Source of the DNA: Streptomyces ferrugineus
GTDB taxonomy: Bacteria; Actinomycetota; Actinomycetes; Streptomycetales; Streptomycetaceae
Assembly: GCF_015160855.1 (NCBI RefSeq)
Contig: NZ_CP063373.1
Location: 7,440,001-7,504,000, forward strand
Reading direction: 5' to 3'
Length of the DNA stretch: 64,000 nucleotides
A program made the translations under genes and the position numbers. Of the stretch, positions 27,843 through 37,199 are shown piece after piece. The notes under the pieces are model-generated. The model saw nothing but the letters and a program-made list of their open reading frames with translations. It had not been told where the DNA came from and did not search any database. Position 1 is the stretch's first letter. Each line of letters opens with the position of its first letter.

Positions 27843-29069
27843 TTAATATACGGGTGCCCGCTCGACGGGACAGCTCATGCACCGCGGCCCACCTCTCCCC
27901 CGCCCCAGCTCACTGCCCGGAATCTCGATCACCTCGATGCCCTGCTTGCGCAGATGCGTGTTGGTGGTGGAGTTCCGCTCATAGGCGACCACGACACCCG
28001 GCTCGACGGCGAGCACATTGCAGCCGTCGTCCCACTGCTCGCGCTCGGCCGAGTGGACGTCCTGCGTCGCGGTCAGGACGCGGATCTCGCTGAGCCCGAG
28101 CGCGGCGGCGATCGCCCGGTGCATGTGCTCCGGCGGATGGTCGGTGACCTTCAGCTCCTTGTCGCCGCCGCCCGGCTCGATGGTGTACGAGCGGAGCATG
28201 CCGAGCCCGGCGTACTGGGTGAAGACATCGCCGTCGACCATCGTCATCACGGTGTCGAGGTGCATCAGCGCACGCCGCTTGGGCATGTCGAGGGCCACGA
28301 TGGTCTGCGCCGACCCGGCGGCGAACAGCTTGTGGGCGAGCATCTCGACGGCCTGGGGGGTCGTCCGCTCGCTCATGCCGATGAGCACGGCGCCGTTGCC
28401 GATCACCAGGACGTCGCCGCCCTCGATGGTGGAGGGGTAGTCGGCCTGGCCCTCGGACCAGACGTGGAACGTTTCGTCACGGAACAGCGGGTGGTGCCGG
28501 TAGATCGCCTCGAAGTGCACGGTCTCCCGCTGCCGGGCGGGCCAGCGCATGGCGTTGACGGAGACGCCGTCGTAGATCCAGGCGGAGGTGTCACGGGTGA
28601 AGAGGTGATTGGGCAGGGGGGCGAGGAGGAAGTCGTCCAGCTCCATGACATGGAAGCGCACGGAGGTCGGCTCGGGGTGCGAATCCAGGAACTCCCGCTT
28701 GGTCATGCCGCCGACCAGAGCCTCGGCCAGTTCGGGGGAGGGCAGGCCCTCGAAGGCGGCACGGAGGTGGTCGGTGGCGAGCACCCCGTACTCCTTCTCG
28801 TCGAAGACCCGGTCGAGGACGAGCGTGCGGGCCGCCGGGATCTCCAGGGCCTCGGTGAGCAGGTCGCCGAACAGGTGGACGGTGACCCCGCGGTCGCGCA
28901 GCACGTCCGCGAACCCGTCGTGCTCGACGCGCGCCCGGCGCACCCACAGCACGTCGTCGAAGAGCAGGGCGTCCTTGTTGCTGGGGGTGAGCCTTTTGAG
29001 CTCGAGATCCGGCCGGTGCAGTATGACGCGGCGCAGCCGCCCGGCCTCGGAGTCGACATGGAATGCCAT
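27843..29069 (-). CDS. arcA: Arginine deiminase
   Basis: A 408-residue enzyme hydrolysing arginine to citrulline and ammonia, the first step of the ADI pathway that yields ATP without respiration. Catalytic motifs: [21 protein letters not shown], the His of [13 protein letters not shown] and the C-terminal catalytic Cys in [19 protein letters not shown] 29069 has GGATGGAGGC before it and gives the typical N-terminus [18 protein letters not shown]. With argF downstream it makes the catabolic couple; no carbamate kinase is visible here. Confidence 0.96.
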   Translation of the reverse strand: MAFHVDSEAGRLRRVILHRPDLELKRLTPSNKDALLFDDVLWVRRARVEHDGFADVLRDRGVTVHLFGDLLTEALEIPAARTLVLDRVFDEKEYGVLATDHLRAAFEGLPSPELAEALVGGMTKREFLDSHPEPTSVRFHVMELDDFLLAPLPNHLFTRDTSAWIYDGVSVNAMRWPARQRETVHFEAIYRHHPLFRDETFHVWSEGQADYPSTIEGGDVLVIGNGAVLIGMSERTTPQAVEMLAHKLFAAGSAQTIVALDMPKRRALMHLDTVMTMVDGDVFTQYAGLGMLRSYTIEPGGGDKELKVTDHPPEHMHRAIAAALGLSEIRVLTATQDVHSAEREQWDDGCNVLAVEPGVVVAYERNSTTNTHLRKQGIEVIEIPGSELGRGRGGPRCMSCPVERAPVY

Positions 29070-29123
29070 GCCTCCATCCTGACCATCGGGAACCGCATTC
29101 ACCCCCCACTTGCCACCCTCTTC

Positions 29124-29175
29124 TTTTCGTCCTCTTGACGAAAACCGCCACCCTCGATTATCGTCCTTATGACGA
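29124..29175. promoter_or_regulatory. Two spaced operator palindromes in the arcA upstream region
   Basis: TTTTCGTC-N5-GACGAAAA (29124-29144) is a perfect 8-bp-arm inverted repeat; TCGTC-N5-GACGA (29161-29175) is a second copy of its core, centre-to-centre distance 34 bp. The layout suggests one regulator binding twice on one helix face. They lie between arcA (minus) and the SPFH remnant (plus). TTGACG within the first site could also be a plus-strand -35. Confidence 0.7.
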
Positions 29176-29190
29176 GAACGAGGGGGTTCC

Positions 29191-29394
29191 ATGGCCGACA
29201 TCACCCGGCGCCTGGGCCTGCGCCATCTGCGCGGCGGCAGGCTGCTGCACGACGGCCCGGGGCTCAGCTTCTGGTTCCGTGCGCTGACCGCGGCGATCTC
29301 CGAAGTGCCGGTCGACGACCGCGAGCCGGCGATGACCTTCCACGCCCGTACGTCCGACTTCCAGGACGTGGCCGTACAGGCGACGGTCACCTAG
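29191..29394 (+). pseudogene. SPFH/band-7 protein remnant (N-terminal part only)
   Basis: [16 protein letters not shown] then [28 protein letters not shown] and [12 protein letters not shown] matches the start of Streptomyces SPFH-domain (flotillin-like) proteins. It keeps an AGGGGG ribosome binding site but ends at TAG 29392-29394 after 67 codons, where the family normally continues for about 250 more. From that exact point the DNA is NAD-kinase-like in another frame, so a deletion joined the two genes. Confidence 0.75.
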
Positions 29395-29957
29395 ACCCCG
29401 GCCGCAACCCGGGCGTGCTGGTGCGCCACCGCCCGGTGGACGCGGCCAGATTGTTCGCGTCCATGCAATCCGGAAACGGCCGCTTCGACGAACTCACCAT
29501 GGTCGAGGCCGTCGCCGACGACACACAGCGGCTCGTGGCACTCAACGAGATCTACCTGGGCGCCGTCGGACACCAGACGGCCAGATACCGCCTGGGCCTG
29601 GAGGACGACGGGGGTGTCGTCGAGGCCCAGGCCTCGTCCGGGGTGCTCATCGGCACCGGGACGGGGGCGACCGGCTGGATCCGGTCGGTATGGCAGGAGC
29701 GGGGCGGGCGGCTGCGGTTCCCCGCCCCGACCGAGGCCCGGCTGCTGTGGTACGTCCGCGAGGCCTGGCCGTCCCCGGCGACCGGTACGTCACTGTTGGC
29801 CGGGGAACCCACCGCCGCGACCCGCCTCCACCTCACCGTCGAGTCCGAGCGGCTCGTCGCCTTCGGGGACGGCATGGAGACGGACGCGGTCGAGCTGACC
29901 TGGGGGCAGACGGTCCGGGTCGGCGTGTGCCGGGAGCGGCTGCGGCTCGTCGGCTGA
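29391..29957 (+). pseudogene. NAD kinase-like protein remnant (C-terminal part)
   Basis: From LDPGRNPGVLVRHRP onward the frame matches the C-terminal half of an NAD-kinase-like Streptomyces protein, with FDELTMVEAVADD, GHQTARYRLGL and ASSGVLIGTGTGATGWIRSVW. The N-terminal nucleotide-binding half (GGDG motif) is missing. Frame 3 remains open upstream, so a chimeric product starting elsewhere cannot be excluded, but it would have no sensible N-terminus. Confidence 0.72.
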
Positions 29958-29960
29958 CCG

Positions 29961-32501
29961 TCACAGCCGCGGGTCCACCGGCTCCGACTCCAGCGCCAGC
30001 ACCCCGAACACCGCCTCGTGCACCCGCCACAGCGGCTCGCCCTCCGCCAGCCGGTCCAGGGCCTCCAGACCCAGCGCGTACTCGCGGACGGCGAGCGACC
30101 GCTTGTGGTTGAGGAACCGCTGCCGGAGGCGGGCCAGGTTGTCCGGGCGCGTGTACTCCGGACCGTAGATGATCCGCAGGTACTCGCGGCCCCGGCACTT
30201 GATGCCGGGCTGCACCAGACGGCCCTCGCCGGTGCGCACCACCGCGCCCAGCGGCTTGACGACCATGCCCTCGCCGCCGCGGCCCGTCATCTCCAGCCAC
30301 CAGTCGACGCCGGCCCGGACCGACTCCGGGTCCCCGGTGTCGACGTACAGCCGTCGGGTGGTCTGCAGCAGTCCGCTGCCGTCGTGCTCCACCAGCCGGT
30401 CGAGGAGCGCGAGCTGCTCGTCGTGCGGGAGCGCGGCGAGGCTGCGGCCCTGGACCGCCAGGATCTGGAACGGGGCCAGGCGTACGCCGTCCAGGCCGTC
30501 CGTCGTCCAGCAGTAGCGCCGGTACGCCTCCGTGAACGCGGCCGCGTCCGACGCCCGTTCGCGCTGGCGCGCCAGCAGGTCCGACACGTCGACACCACGC
30601 GCCGCCGCGCCCTCCAGCGCGGCCAGCGCACCCGGGAACGCCGCCCCGGAGGCGGCGCCGACCGCCGCGTACTGCGAGCGCAGCAGGCCCGCCGCCTTCA
30701 GCGACCACGGCATCAGCTCGGCGTCGAGCAGCAGCCAGTCGGTCTCCAGCTCCGTCCACAGACCGGCCTCGGTCGCCGCCGCGCGGACCCGCTCCAGGAT
30801 CGTCTCCGTCACCGACTCGTCGTCGAAGAACGGGCGCCCGGTGCGGGTGTAGAGCGATCCGGTCGGGCCGTCCACCCCGAACCGCTTCCGCGCCGCCTCC
30901 GCGTCCCGGCACACCAGCGCCACCGCCCGCGAGCCCATGTGCTTCTCCTCGCACGCGACCCGCTCGACGCCGTCCTCGGCGTACTGCGCGAAGGCCTCGG
31001 CCGGGTGCTCCAGATAGCCATCGACGTGACTCGTGGCCGTCGGCGCCATCGTCGGCGGGAGGTACGGCAGCAGACGCGGGTCGACGGCGAAGCGGCTCAT
31101 GACCTCCAGGGCCGCGGCCGCGTTCTCCTCCCGGATCGAGACGCGGCCCTGGTGCCGGGTCTCCACGACCCTGCGCCCGTGCACGTCCGCCAGGTCCAGC
31201 GGCCGCCCGTCGTGCCCGCCCGGCGCCTCGGAACGCAGCGGCTTGGCCGGCTCGTACCAGACCTGCTCGGCCGGTACGTCGACCAGCTCCCGCTCCGGCC
31301 AGCGCAGCGCGGTCAGCTTGCCGCCGAAGACGGCGCCGGTGTCCAGGCAGATGGTGTTGTTCAGCCAGGTGGCCTCCGGAACCGGAGTGTGGCCGTACAC
31401 CACGGCCGCCCGGCCCCGGTAGTCCTCCGCCCACGGGTAGCGCACCGGCAGCCCGAACTCGTCGGTCTCCCCGGTGGTGTCGCCGTACAGCGCGTGCGAG
31501 CGCACCCGCCCCGAGGTACGGCCGTGGTACTTCTCCGGCAGACCGGCGTGGCAGACCACCAGCCTGCCGCCGTCGAGGACGTAGTGGCTGACCAGCCCGT
31601 CGATGAACTCCCGTACCTCCGCGCGGAACTCCTCGCTCTCGGTCTCCATCTGCTCGATGGTCTCGGCGAGCCCGTGCGTGTGCTGGACCTTGCGGCCCTT
31701 GAGGTGACGCCCGTACTTGTTCTCGTGGTTGCCCGGCACGCACAGCGCGTGGCCCGACTTCACCATCGACATCACGCGCCGCAGCACGCCCGGGCTGTCC
31801 GGGCCGCGGTCGACGAGGTCGCCGACGAAGACGGCGGTACGGCCGTCCGGGTGCACGCCGTCGACATAGCCGAGCTTGCCCAGCAGCGACTCCAGTTCGG
31901 CGGCGCAGCCGTGGATGTCGCCGACGATGTCGAACGGCCCGGTGAGGTGGGTCAGGTCGTTGAAGCGCTTCTCGGTGACGACGGTGGCGTTCTCGACCTC
32001 CTCCACACCCCGCAGGACGTGCACCTTGCGGAAGCCCTCGCGCTCCAGGCGCCGGACCGAGCGGCGCAGTTCGCGGATGTGCCGCTGGATGACCCGGCGC
32101 GGCATGTCGGCCCGGTCGGTGCGGGCCGCGTTGCGCTCGGCGCACACCTCCTCCGGGACGTCGAGCACGATGGCTATCGGCAGCACGTCGTGCCGCTTGG
32201 CCAGTTCGACGAGCTGCCGCCGGGACTCCTGCTGCACGCTGGTGGCGTCGACGACCGTACGGCGGCCGGCGGCCAGTCGCTTGCCCGCGATGTAGTGCAG
32301 GACGTCGAAGGCGTCCCGGGTCGCGCTCTGGTCGTTCTCGTCGTCGGAGACGAGTCCGCGGCAGAAGTCGGAGGAGATCACCTCGGTGGGCTTGAAGTGC
32401 CGGCGGGCGAAGGTGGACTTGCCGGAGCCGGAGGCGCCGACGAGGACGACGAGGGAGAGGTCGGTGACGGGCAGGACGCGCCCGTTCGGTGCCTGGGTCA
32501 T
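29961..32501 (-). CDS. pnkP: Polynucleotide kinase-phosphatase-ligase (bacterial Pnkp)
   Basis: An 846-residue three-domain RNA repair enzyme. Residues about 15-170: 5'-OH kinase with P-loop GASGSGKST (22-30). Residues about 185-380: 2',3'-phosphatase of the calcineurin type with DIHG (196-199), GDLVDRG (227-233), GNHE (257-260) and YGHTPV. Residues about 490-846: ligase/adenylyltransferase with the KxxG-type lysine in CEEKHMGSR (Lys520). Known family: Pnkp and Hen1 form a complex that mends tRNAs cut by ribotoxins and adds a protective 2'-O-methyl group. Its ATG overlaps the Hen1 stop by four bases. Confidence 0.96.
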   Translation of the reverse strand: MTQAPNGRVLPVTDLSLVVLVGASGSGKSTFARRHFKPTEVISSDFCRGLVSDDENDQSATRDAFDVLHYIAGKRLAAGRRTVVDATSVQQESRRQLVELAKRHDVLPIAIVLDVPEEVCAERNAARTDRADMPRRVIQRHIRELRRSVRRLEREGFRKVHVLRGVEEVENATVVTEKRFNDLTHLTGPFDIVGDIHGCAAELESLLGKLGYVDGVHPDGRTAVFVGDLVDRGPDSPGVLRRVMSMVKSGHALCVPGNHENKYGRHLKGRKVQHTHGLAETIEQMETESEEFRAEVREFIDGLVSHYVLDGGRLVVCHAGLPEKYHGRTSGRVRSHALYGDTTGETDEFGLPVRYPWAEDYRGRAAVVYGHTPVPEATWLNNTICLDTGAVFGGKLTALRWPERELVDVPAEQVWYEPAKPLRSEAPGGHDGRPLDLADVHGRRVVETRHQGRVSIREENAAAALEVMSRFAVDPRLLPYLPPTMAPTATSHVDGYLEHPAEAFAQYAEDGVERVACEEKHMGSRAVALVCRDAEAARKRFGVDGPTGSLYTRTGRPFFDDESVTETILERVRAAATEAGLWTELETDWLLLDAELMPWSLKAAGLLRSQYAAVGAASGAAFPGALAALEGAAARGVDVSDLLARQRERASDAAAFTEAYRRYCWTTDGLDGVRLAPFQILAVQGRSLAALPHDEQLALLDRLVEHDGSGLLQTTRRLYVDTGDPESVRAGVDWWLEMTGRGGEGMVVKPLGAVVRTGEGRLVQPGIKCRGREYLRIIYGPEYTRPDNLARLRQRFLNHKRSLAVREYALGLEALDRLAEGEPLWRVHEAVFGVLALESEPVDPRL

Positions 32502-33988
32502 GCGGCCTTCGCCTCCTTCTCGCCGTTCACGTTGCTCGGCATGCCGGCTGTGCTCATTACAAAGATGGCCATCTGGGTGGGCGGACCGACCTCCGGGTCA
32601 TCGGGCCCCACCGGTACGAACTCCACCCCGTACCCGTGCCGTTCGGCCACCGCCCGCGCCCACGCGCGGAACTCCTCGCGCGTCCACTCGAACCGGTGGT
32701 CACCGTGCCGGACGTGCCCGGCCGGGAGGGACTCCCAGCGGACGTTGTACTCGACGTTGGGGGTCGTCACGAGGACGGTCTTCGGGCGCGCCGAGCCGAA
32801 GACGGCGTACTCCAGGGCGGGCAGCCGGGGCAGGTCGACATGCTCGACGACCTCGCTGAGCACGGCGGCGTCGTAGCCCTTGAGGCGGCTGTCGGTGTAG
32901 GCGAGGGAGCCCTGGAAGAGCTTCACGCGCGAGGCCTGCCGCTCCCCCATCCGGTCCAGCTTCAGCCGCCGGCCGGCGATGGTGAGCGCCCGCATCGACA
33001 CGTCGACGCCCGCGATCTCGGTGAACGCCGGGTCCTTGAGCAGCGCCTGCACCAACTGGCCCTGCCCGCAGCCGAGGTCGAGCACACGGGTGGCACCGGA
33101 CGCCTTGAGCGCGGCGACGATCGCGTCCCGGCGCTGCACGGCGAGCGGGGTCGGCTTCTCCTCGGTCTCGCTCTCGGCCTCGACGGCGTTGTCGATGTCC
33201 TCGACCTCGCTGTCGTCGGCTTCCGCGAGCCGCACCAGCTCCAGCCGCTCCATCGCCTCCCGGGTCAGCGACCAGCGCCGCGACAGATACCGGCTGGTGA
33301 TCAGCTTCTGCTCCGGGTGGTCCGGCAGCCAGCCCGCTCCGACGCGCAGCAGTTTGTCGACCTCGTCGGAGGCGACCCAGTAGTGCTTGGCGTCGTCGAG
33401 GACGGGGAGCAGGACGTAGAGGTGGCGCAGGGCCTCGGCGAGGGTGAGGGCCTCCGACTCCAGCACGAGCCGGACGTAGCGCGAGTCACCCCACTCGGGG
33501 AACCGCAGGTCCAGCGGCACCGGCTCGACGGTCACCGCCCAGCCGAGCGGCTCGAACAGCCGCCGTACCAGCTCCGGGCCGCCCCTGGCGGGCAGTGCGG
33601 GCACCTCGATGCACAGGGGCAGCGCCTCGGCGGCGCGCTCGGGGCGGGCATGGCACACGCCGCGCATCGCGCTGGAGAACACGGCGCTGAGGGCGACCGC
33701 CAGCAGCGAGGAGGCGGCGTACGGCCGGTCGTTCACGTACTGCGCGAGTGCCGCGTCGGGCGCCCCGCCGCGGCCCTTGCCCTTGCCGCGCCGGACCAGC
33801 GCCACCGCGTCGACCTCCAGGAGCAGCGCCGCCGTGCAGCGCTCGGCCTCCGCCTCCGGGTAGAGGACGTGGGCCGTGCCGTAGGAGGTGGAGAACGCCT
33901 GCGCCTTTTCCGGGTGCTTGTGCAGCAGGAAGCCGAGATCGGTGGCCGGACGTTCCGGAGTGCCGGTGGTGGTGATGGTCAGGAACAC
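32498..33988 (-). CDS. hen1: 3'-terminal RNA ribose 2'-O-methyltransferase Hen1
   Basis: A 496-residue protein. The N-terminal half (about 1-280) is the bacterial Hen1 N-domain, which also activates the Pnkp ligase; the C-terminal half is a SAM methyltransferase with VLDLGCGQGQLVQALL (about 302-317) and metal ligands Glu379, Glu382 and His383 in SEVVEHVD plus His431 in GDHRFEW. It methylates the 3'-terminal ribose at the repair junction. GTG at 33988 gives the family start FLTITTTGTPERPATDLGFLLHKHP in two parts. It is the first gene of the RNA repair operon; the 159 bp upstream separate it from a divergent methyltransferase. Confidence 0.96.
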   Translation of the reverse strand: MFLTITTTGTPERPATDLGFLLHKHPEKAQAFSTSYGTAHVLYPEAEAERCTAALLLEVDAVALVRRGKGKGRGGAPDAALAQYVNDRPYAASSLLAVALSAVFSSAMRGVCHARPERAAEALPLCIEVPALPARGGPELVRRLFEPLGWAVTVEPVPLDLRFPEWGDSRYVRLVLESEALTLAEALRHLYVLLPVLDDAKHYWVASDEVDKLLRVGAGWLPDHPEQKLITSRYLSRRWSLTREAMERLELVRLAEADDSEVEDIDNAVEAESETEEKPTPLAVQRRDAIVAALKASGATRVLDLGCGQGQLVQALLKDPAFTEIAGVDVSMRALTIAGRRLKLDRMGERQASRVKLFQGSLAYTDSRLKGYDAAVLSEVVEHVDLPRLPALEYAVFGSARPKTVLVTTPNVEYNVRWESLPAGHVRHGDHRFEWTREEFRAWARAVAERHGYGVEFVPVGPDDPEVGPPTQMAIFVMSTAGMPSNVNGEKEAKAA

Positions 33989-34147
33989 GGTGGGTGGCCT
34001 TGGAGTAGTGGTCTGAACTGCGGATACGCACACCGTACAGAGCGGGCATCGGCAGCACTCGGGAATTTTCGCTAGCCTCCGGACCGTCCGGGCGTTCGAA
34101 CGCGGTACGGCTGAGCGCCCACGCATGTCCACCAGCGGAGGCCTCAC

Positions 34148-34948
34148 GTGACAGACGCCGGATTACGCGCGACCCCTCTCGACACCAGCAGGCCCCACTC
34201 GGCCCGCATGTACGACTACTTCCTCGGCGGGAAGGACAACTACCCGGTCGACGCGGAGGCGGCAGAGCAGGTGATCTCCCTGTTCCCGGCCGTGCGGGAG
34301 ATGGCCCGGACCAACCGCCGGTTCATGCACCGCGCCTCCCGGCTGCTGGCCGAGCGCGGTGTCCGTCAGTTCCTCGACATCGGCACCGGCATCCCGACCG
34401 AGCCGAACCTCCACCAGATCGTGCAGGGGATCACTCCCGACGCCCGTGTCGTGTACGCCGACAACGACCCGATCGTCCTGCGCCACGCCGAGGCCCTGCT
34501 GCACAGCACCCGGGAGGGCAGGACGGCCTATGTCCACGGCGATGTGCGGGAACCGGGCGAGATCCTCGCGGCGGCACGGCGGACCCTCGACTTCGCGCAG
34601 CCGGTCGCGCTGTCCCTGGTGGCGCTCCTGCATCTGGTACCGGACGAGGACGAACCCGGCCGGATCGTGCGCGAGCTGCTCGAACCCCTGGCGCCCGGCA
34701 GCTACTTGACGCTGTCGCATGCGACGGGGGACTTCGATCCGGAGACCTGGGAACGCGTCGTCGAGGTGTACCGCAGGGGCGGCACTCCCGCGCAGGTGCG
34801 CTCGCGCGAGGAGTTCGCCGGCTTCTTCGCCAGTCTCGACCTGCTGGACCCCGGCCTGACGCTCGCCGCGCTCTGGCACCCGGAGCCCGGTGAACCGCAC
34901 GACGGCGAGGAGACACCGCTGTACGCGGCGGTCGCCCGCAAGCCCTGA
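34148..34948 (+). CDS. SAM-dependent methyltransferase, DUF574 type
   Basis: A 266-residue member of the large actinomycete DUF574 (Methyltransf_19) family: start RPHSARMYDYFLGGKDNYPVD, motif FLDIGTGIPTEPNLHQIVQG (SAM loop), VVYADNDPIVLRHAEALL and PVALSLVALLHLVPDED. Substrates of this family are largely unknown. The GTG start has GGAGGCCTCAC before it. Codon 6 is TTA (34163-34165), so its translation should depend on bldA. It is divergent from hen1. Confidence 0.9.
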   Translation: MTDAGLRATPLDTSRPHSARMYDYFLGGKDNYPVDAEAAEQVISLFPAVREMARTNRRFMHRASRLLAERGVRQFLDIGTGIPTEPNLHQIVQGITPDARVVYADNDPIVLRHAEALLHSTREGRTAYVHGDVREPGEILAAARRTLDFAQPVALSLVALLHLVPDEDEPGRIVRELLEPLAPGSYLTLSHATGDFDPETWERVVEVYRRGGTPAQVRSREEFAGFFASLDLLDPGLTLAALWHPEPGEPHDGEETPLYAAVARKP

Positions 34949-34952
34949 CGAG

Positions 34953-34994
34953 CCGGCCGGCGGATCGCGGGCCGTGCCCCGATCCGCCGGCCGG
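34953..34994. terminator. Bidirectional terminator hairpin
   Basis: A perfect 15-bp stem, CCGGCCGGCGGATCG with its complement, around a 12-base loop. It lies between the stop codons of the DUF574 methyltransferase (plus) and the LLM oxidoreductase (minus), 5 and 22 bp from them, so it serves both. Confidence 0.85.
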
Positions 34995-35015
34995 ACTCCT
35001 GCCGATGTGACGTGC

Positions 35016-35939
35016 TTACGACAGCTGCGACTGGACCTGGGAGCTGATCAGGTCCAGGTGGTCCAGGTCGTCCAGGTCCAGGACCTGGAGGTAGATCCGC
35101 TGCGAGCCGATCTCCCGGTACCGGCCGATCTTCTCGACGACCTCGGCCGGCGAGCCGGCGAGCCCGTTGACCTTCAGCTCCTCGACCTCGCGTCCGATGG
35201 CGGCGGCGCGGCGGGCGACCTCCTGGTCGTCCTTGCCCACGCACACGACCAGGGCGTTGGAGTAGACGAGGTCGTCCCCCTTGCGGCCGATCTCCTCGGC
35301 CGCGGCCCGCACCCGGCCGAACTGCCGCTGGCTGTCCTCGACCGAGGCGAACGGCATGTTGAACTCGTCGGCGTACTTGCCGGCCAGCCGCGGCGTACGG
35401 GTGGCTCCGTGGCCGCCGATGAGCACCGGGATCCTGTCCTGGGCGGGCTTGGGCAGGGCGGGCGAACCGGTCAGGTCGTAGTGGGTCCCGTGGAAGTCGA
35501 AGGTCTGGCCGGCCTCGGTCGCCCACAGCCCGGTGACGATGGCGAGCTGCTCCTCCAGACGTGCGAACTTCTCCTTCGGGAACGGGATGCCGTACGCCTT
35601 GTGCTCCTCCTCGAACCAGCCCGCGCCCAGGCCGAGTTCGACCCGGCCGCCGGACATCTGGTCGACCTGGGCGACCTGGATGGCGAGGACGCCGGGCAGC
35701 CGGAACGTGCCGGCGGTCATCAGGGTGCCGAGGCGGATCCGCCGAGTCTCCCGGGCGAGGCCGGCGAGCGTGATCCAGGCATCGGTGGGGCCGGGAAGGC
35801 CGTCCCCGGAACCCATCTTCAGATAGTGGTCGGATCGGAAGAATGCATCGAATCCAAGGTCCTCGGTGGCCTTCGCCACTCGGAGCAAGGTCTCGTAGGT
35901 GGCCCCCTGCTGGGGCTCGGTGAAGATGCGAAGATCCAT
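35016..35939 (-). CDS. LLM-class F420-dependent oxidoreductase
   Basis: A 307-residue luciferase-like barrel enzyme. DLRIFTEPQQGATYETLLRVAKATEDLGFDAFFRSDHYL (in two adjoining strands) and the bulge region PGVLAIQVAQVDQMSGGRVELGLGAGW are typical of the F420-dependent group in actinomycetes (TIGR03560-like). A flavin FMN role is less likely. Substrate unknown. ATG 35939 follows GGAGGC. It stands alone between terminators. Confidence 0.88.
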   Translation of the reverse strand: MDLRIFTEPQQGATYETLLRVAKATEDLGFDAFFRSDHYLKMGSGDGLPGPTDAWITLAGLARETRRIRLGTLMTAGTFRLPGVLAIQVAQVDQMSGGRVELGLGAGWFEEEHKAYGIPFPKEKFARLEEQLAIVTGLWATEAGQTFDFHGTHYDLTGSPALPKPAQDRIPVLIGGHGATRTPRLAGKYADEFNMPFASVEDSQRQFGRVRAAAEEIGRKGDDLVYSNALVVCVGKDDQEVARRAAAIGREVEELKVNGLAGSPAEVVEKIGRYREIGSQRIYLQVLDLDDLDHLDLISSQVQSQLS

Positions 35940-36184
35940 GCCTCCATCCTGCCTGCCGCGACGCCGGTCGACCGCACCGGTCCCCTCGGCCCCGACGGCC
36001 CCGGTCGGGTGAATTCCGTCAACGTCACGGCCGTCGTCACCCCGGGCCAGTGACCGCCCCCGACGGTGATCGTTGGCTCGGTCGGAGCCGGACCGCCCGG
36101 CTTCCGCCCCGGCCTGTCAGACGCCGGAGCGTCATCGTGTCGGCCCACTGCCACTGGGGGGGCCGGAGGCCCGAGGAGGCCGTC

Positions 36185-36367
36185 ATGTCCGAGGAATCCA
36201 TGCCACAGCAGAGCGCCGGCACCGGCCGGCCGAAGGGGCTGCTCCAGCAGATGGAGGAGCTGATGGCGGCGCTCAACGCGGACCTGTCGGCCCTGGACGC
36301 GGACCTGCAGTCGACCGGAGGGACGGCGCGGGGCGCTCGCGCTCAGCAGGAGGGGGAGGCCGGCTGA
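36185..36367 (+). CDS. Small hypothetical protein (60 aa), helical
   Basis: A 60-residue frame with a good GGAGG seven bases before the ATG. Polar N-terminus, then LLQQMEELMAALNADLSALDADL, with leucines and methionines at heptad-like spacing, which suggests a short amphipathic helix or coiled coil; small Gly/Ala/Gln-rich tail. I recognise no family. A terminator-like repeat follows 20 bp after its stop. Confidence 0.5.
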   Translation: MSEESMPQQSAGTGRPKGLLQQMEELMAALNADLSALDADLQSTGGTARGARAQQEGEAG

Positions 36368-36386
36368 CACGTCCCCGGCGTCACGG

Positions 36387-36463
36387 CTGGGGGCCTGCGG
36401 CCCCCAGACCCCCGCTTCGGCCCTGAACGGGCCTCGTCCTCAAACGCCGGACGGGCTGAATTT
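36387..36463. repeat. Dispersed Streptomyces intergenic repeat with terminator hairpin
   Basis: Starts with a perfect 9-bp stem and 3-base loop (CTGGGGGCC-TGC-GGCCCCCAG, 36387-36407), continues with CCCCGCTTCGGCCCTGAACG and ends CGTCCTCAAACGCCGGACGG. This composite is one of the most frequent intergenic repeats in Streptomyces and acts as a transcription end for the small gene before it and the DUF6099 gene facing it. Confidence 0.75.
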
Positions 36464-36476
36464 CCCTGACCGGCGG

Positions 36477-36947
36477 CTATCCCGCTTCGCGCTCCGCCAG
36501 CACCTCGTCCCGGTCCGCCAGCCTGCGCAGCATCTCCCGCACCCGGTCCCGGGACTCGTCCGCCGCGTCGATGGCCTCCATGCACTGCCAGTACGTCGTC
36601 TCGTCGTCCGCGGCGCTGGCGATGCCGACGAGCGCGATCCCGGCCTCCCCCAGCAGGCTCCCCAGATGCATCAGTGCCTGGCGCGCATCGCCCAGCTCCG
36701 TGAGCTGGGCCGCGCGTAACTCCCCGGCCCCGAGGTCCGGTGTGTCCAGGACGCCGCAGCCGCGTCCCGCGAGCTCCGTCAACCCCAGCGCCTCGCCGCG
36801 CAGTTCGGGTGGTCCGAAGACCGCCAGTCTGCTGCCGATCGCCTGAGCCAGGGCCTGCGCCTGCCACACCTCGGTCATGGTTTCCGGCGCGCCCCCGCTG
36901 CCCGCCAGCGCACGCCTGCTAGTCACGATGAGCCGCACCGCGTCCAT
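36477..36947 (-). CDS. DUF6099 family protein
   Basis: A 156-residue protein starting MDAVRLIVTSRRALAG and containing MTEVWQAQALAQAIGSRLAV, the signature of the Streptomyces family I know as DUF6099. It looks all-helical and soluble; function unknown. ATG 36947 preferred over an upstream GTG/ATG because the family begins there. Codon 77 is TTA (36717-36719), predicting bldA dependence. The 252 bp upstream hold no gene. Confidence 0.75.
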   Translation of the reverse strand: MDAVRLIVTSRRALAGSGGAPETMTEVWQAQALAQAIGSRLAVFGPPELRGEALGLTELAGRGCGVLDTPDLGAGELRAAQLTELGDARQALMHLGSLLGEAGIALVGIASAADDETTYWQCMEAIDAADESRDRVREMLRRLADRDEVLAEREAG

Positions 36948-37199
36948 CCGCAGTCCCCGTCTGTCCCGACGCGCTGCCCACGCGTCCGCCCGAACTCCCT
37001 TGTTCACTACCCAGCGTGAAGGGCTCTGAGACGAAAAGCCAGAGGAAGACCGAAATCTGTGGACAACTTTTCGGTTGCGGTCAGCTGAATTGATACGGAG
37101 AGTGAAAGCGGACGGCGTCCCTCCCTGGCGCCTCCCCGGCGCCGTCCCCGCCCGTCCCCCGCCGGTTCCCGCGCGCCCCCCGCGCCTTCCTACGCCTTC

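Noticed and set aside
27824..27851. AT-rich patch between argF and arcA as a definite ARG box
   Set aside because: Half-sites do not form a convincing inverted repeat; it may just be a promoter. Mentioned in the argF entry only.
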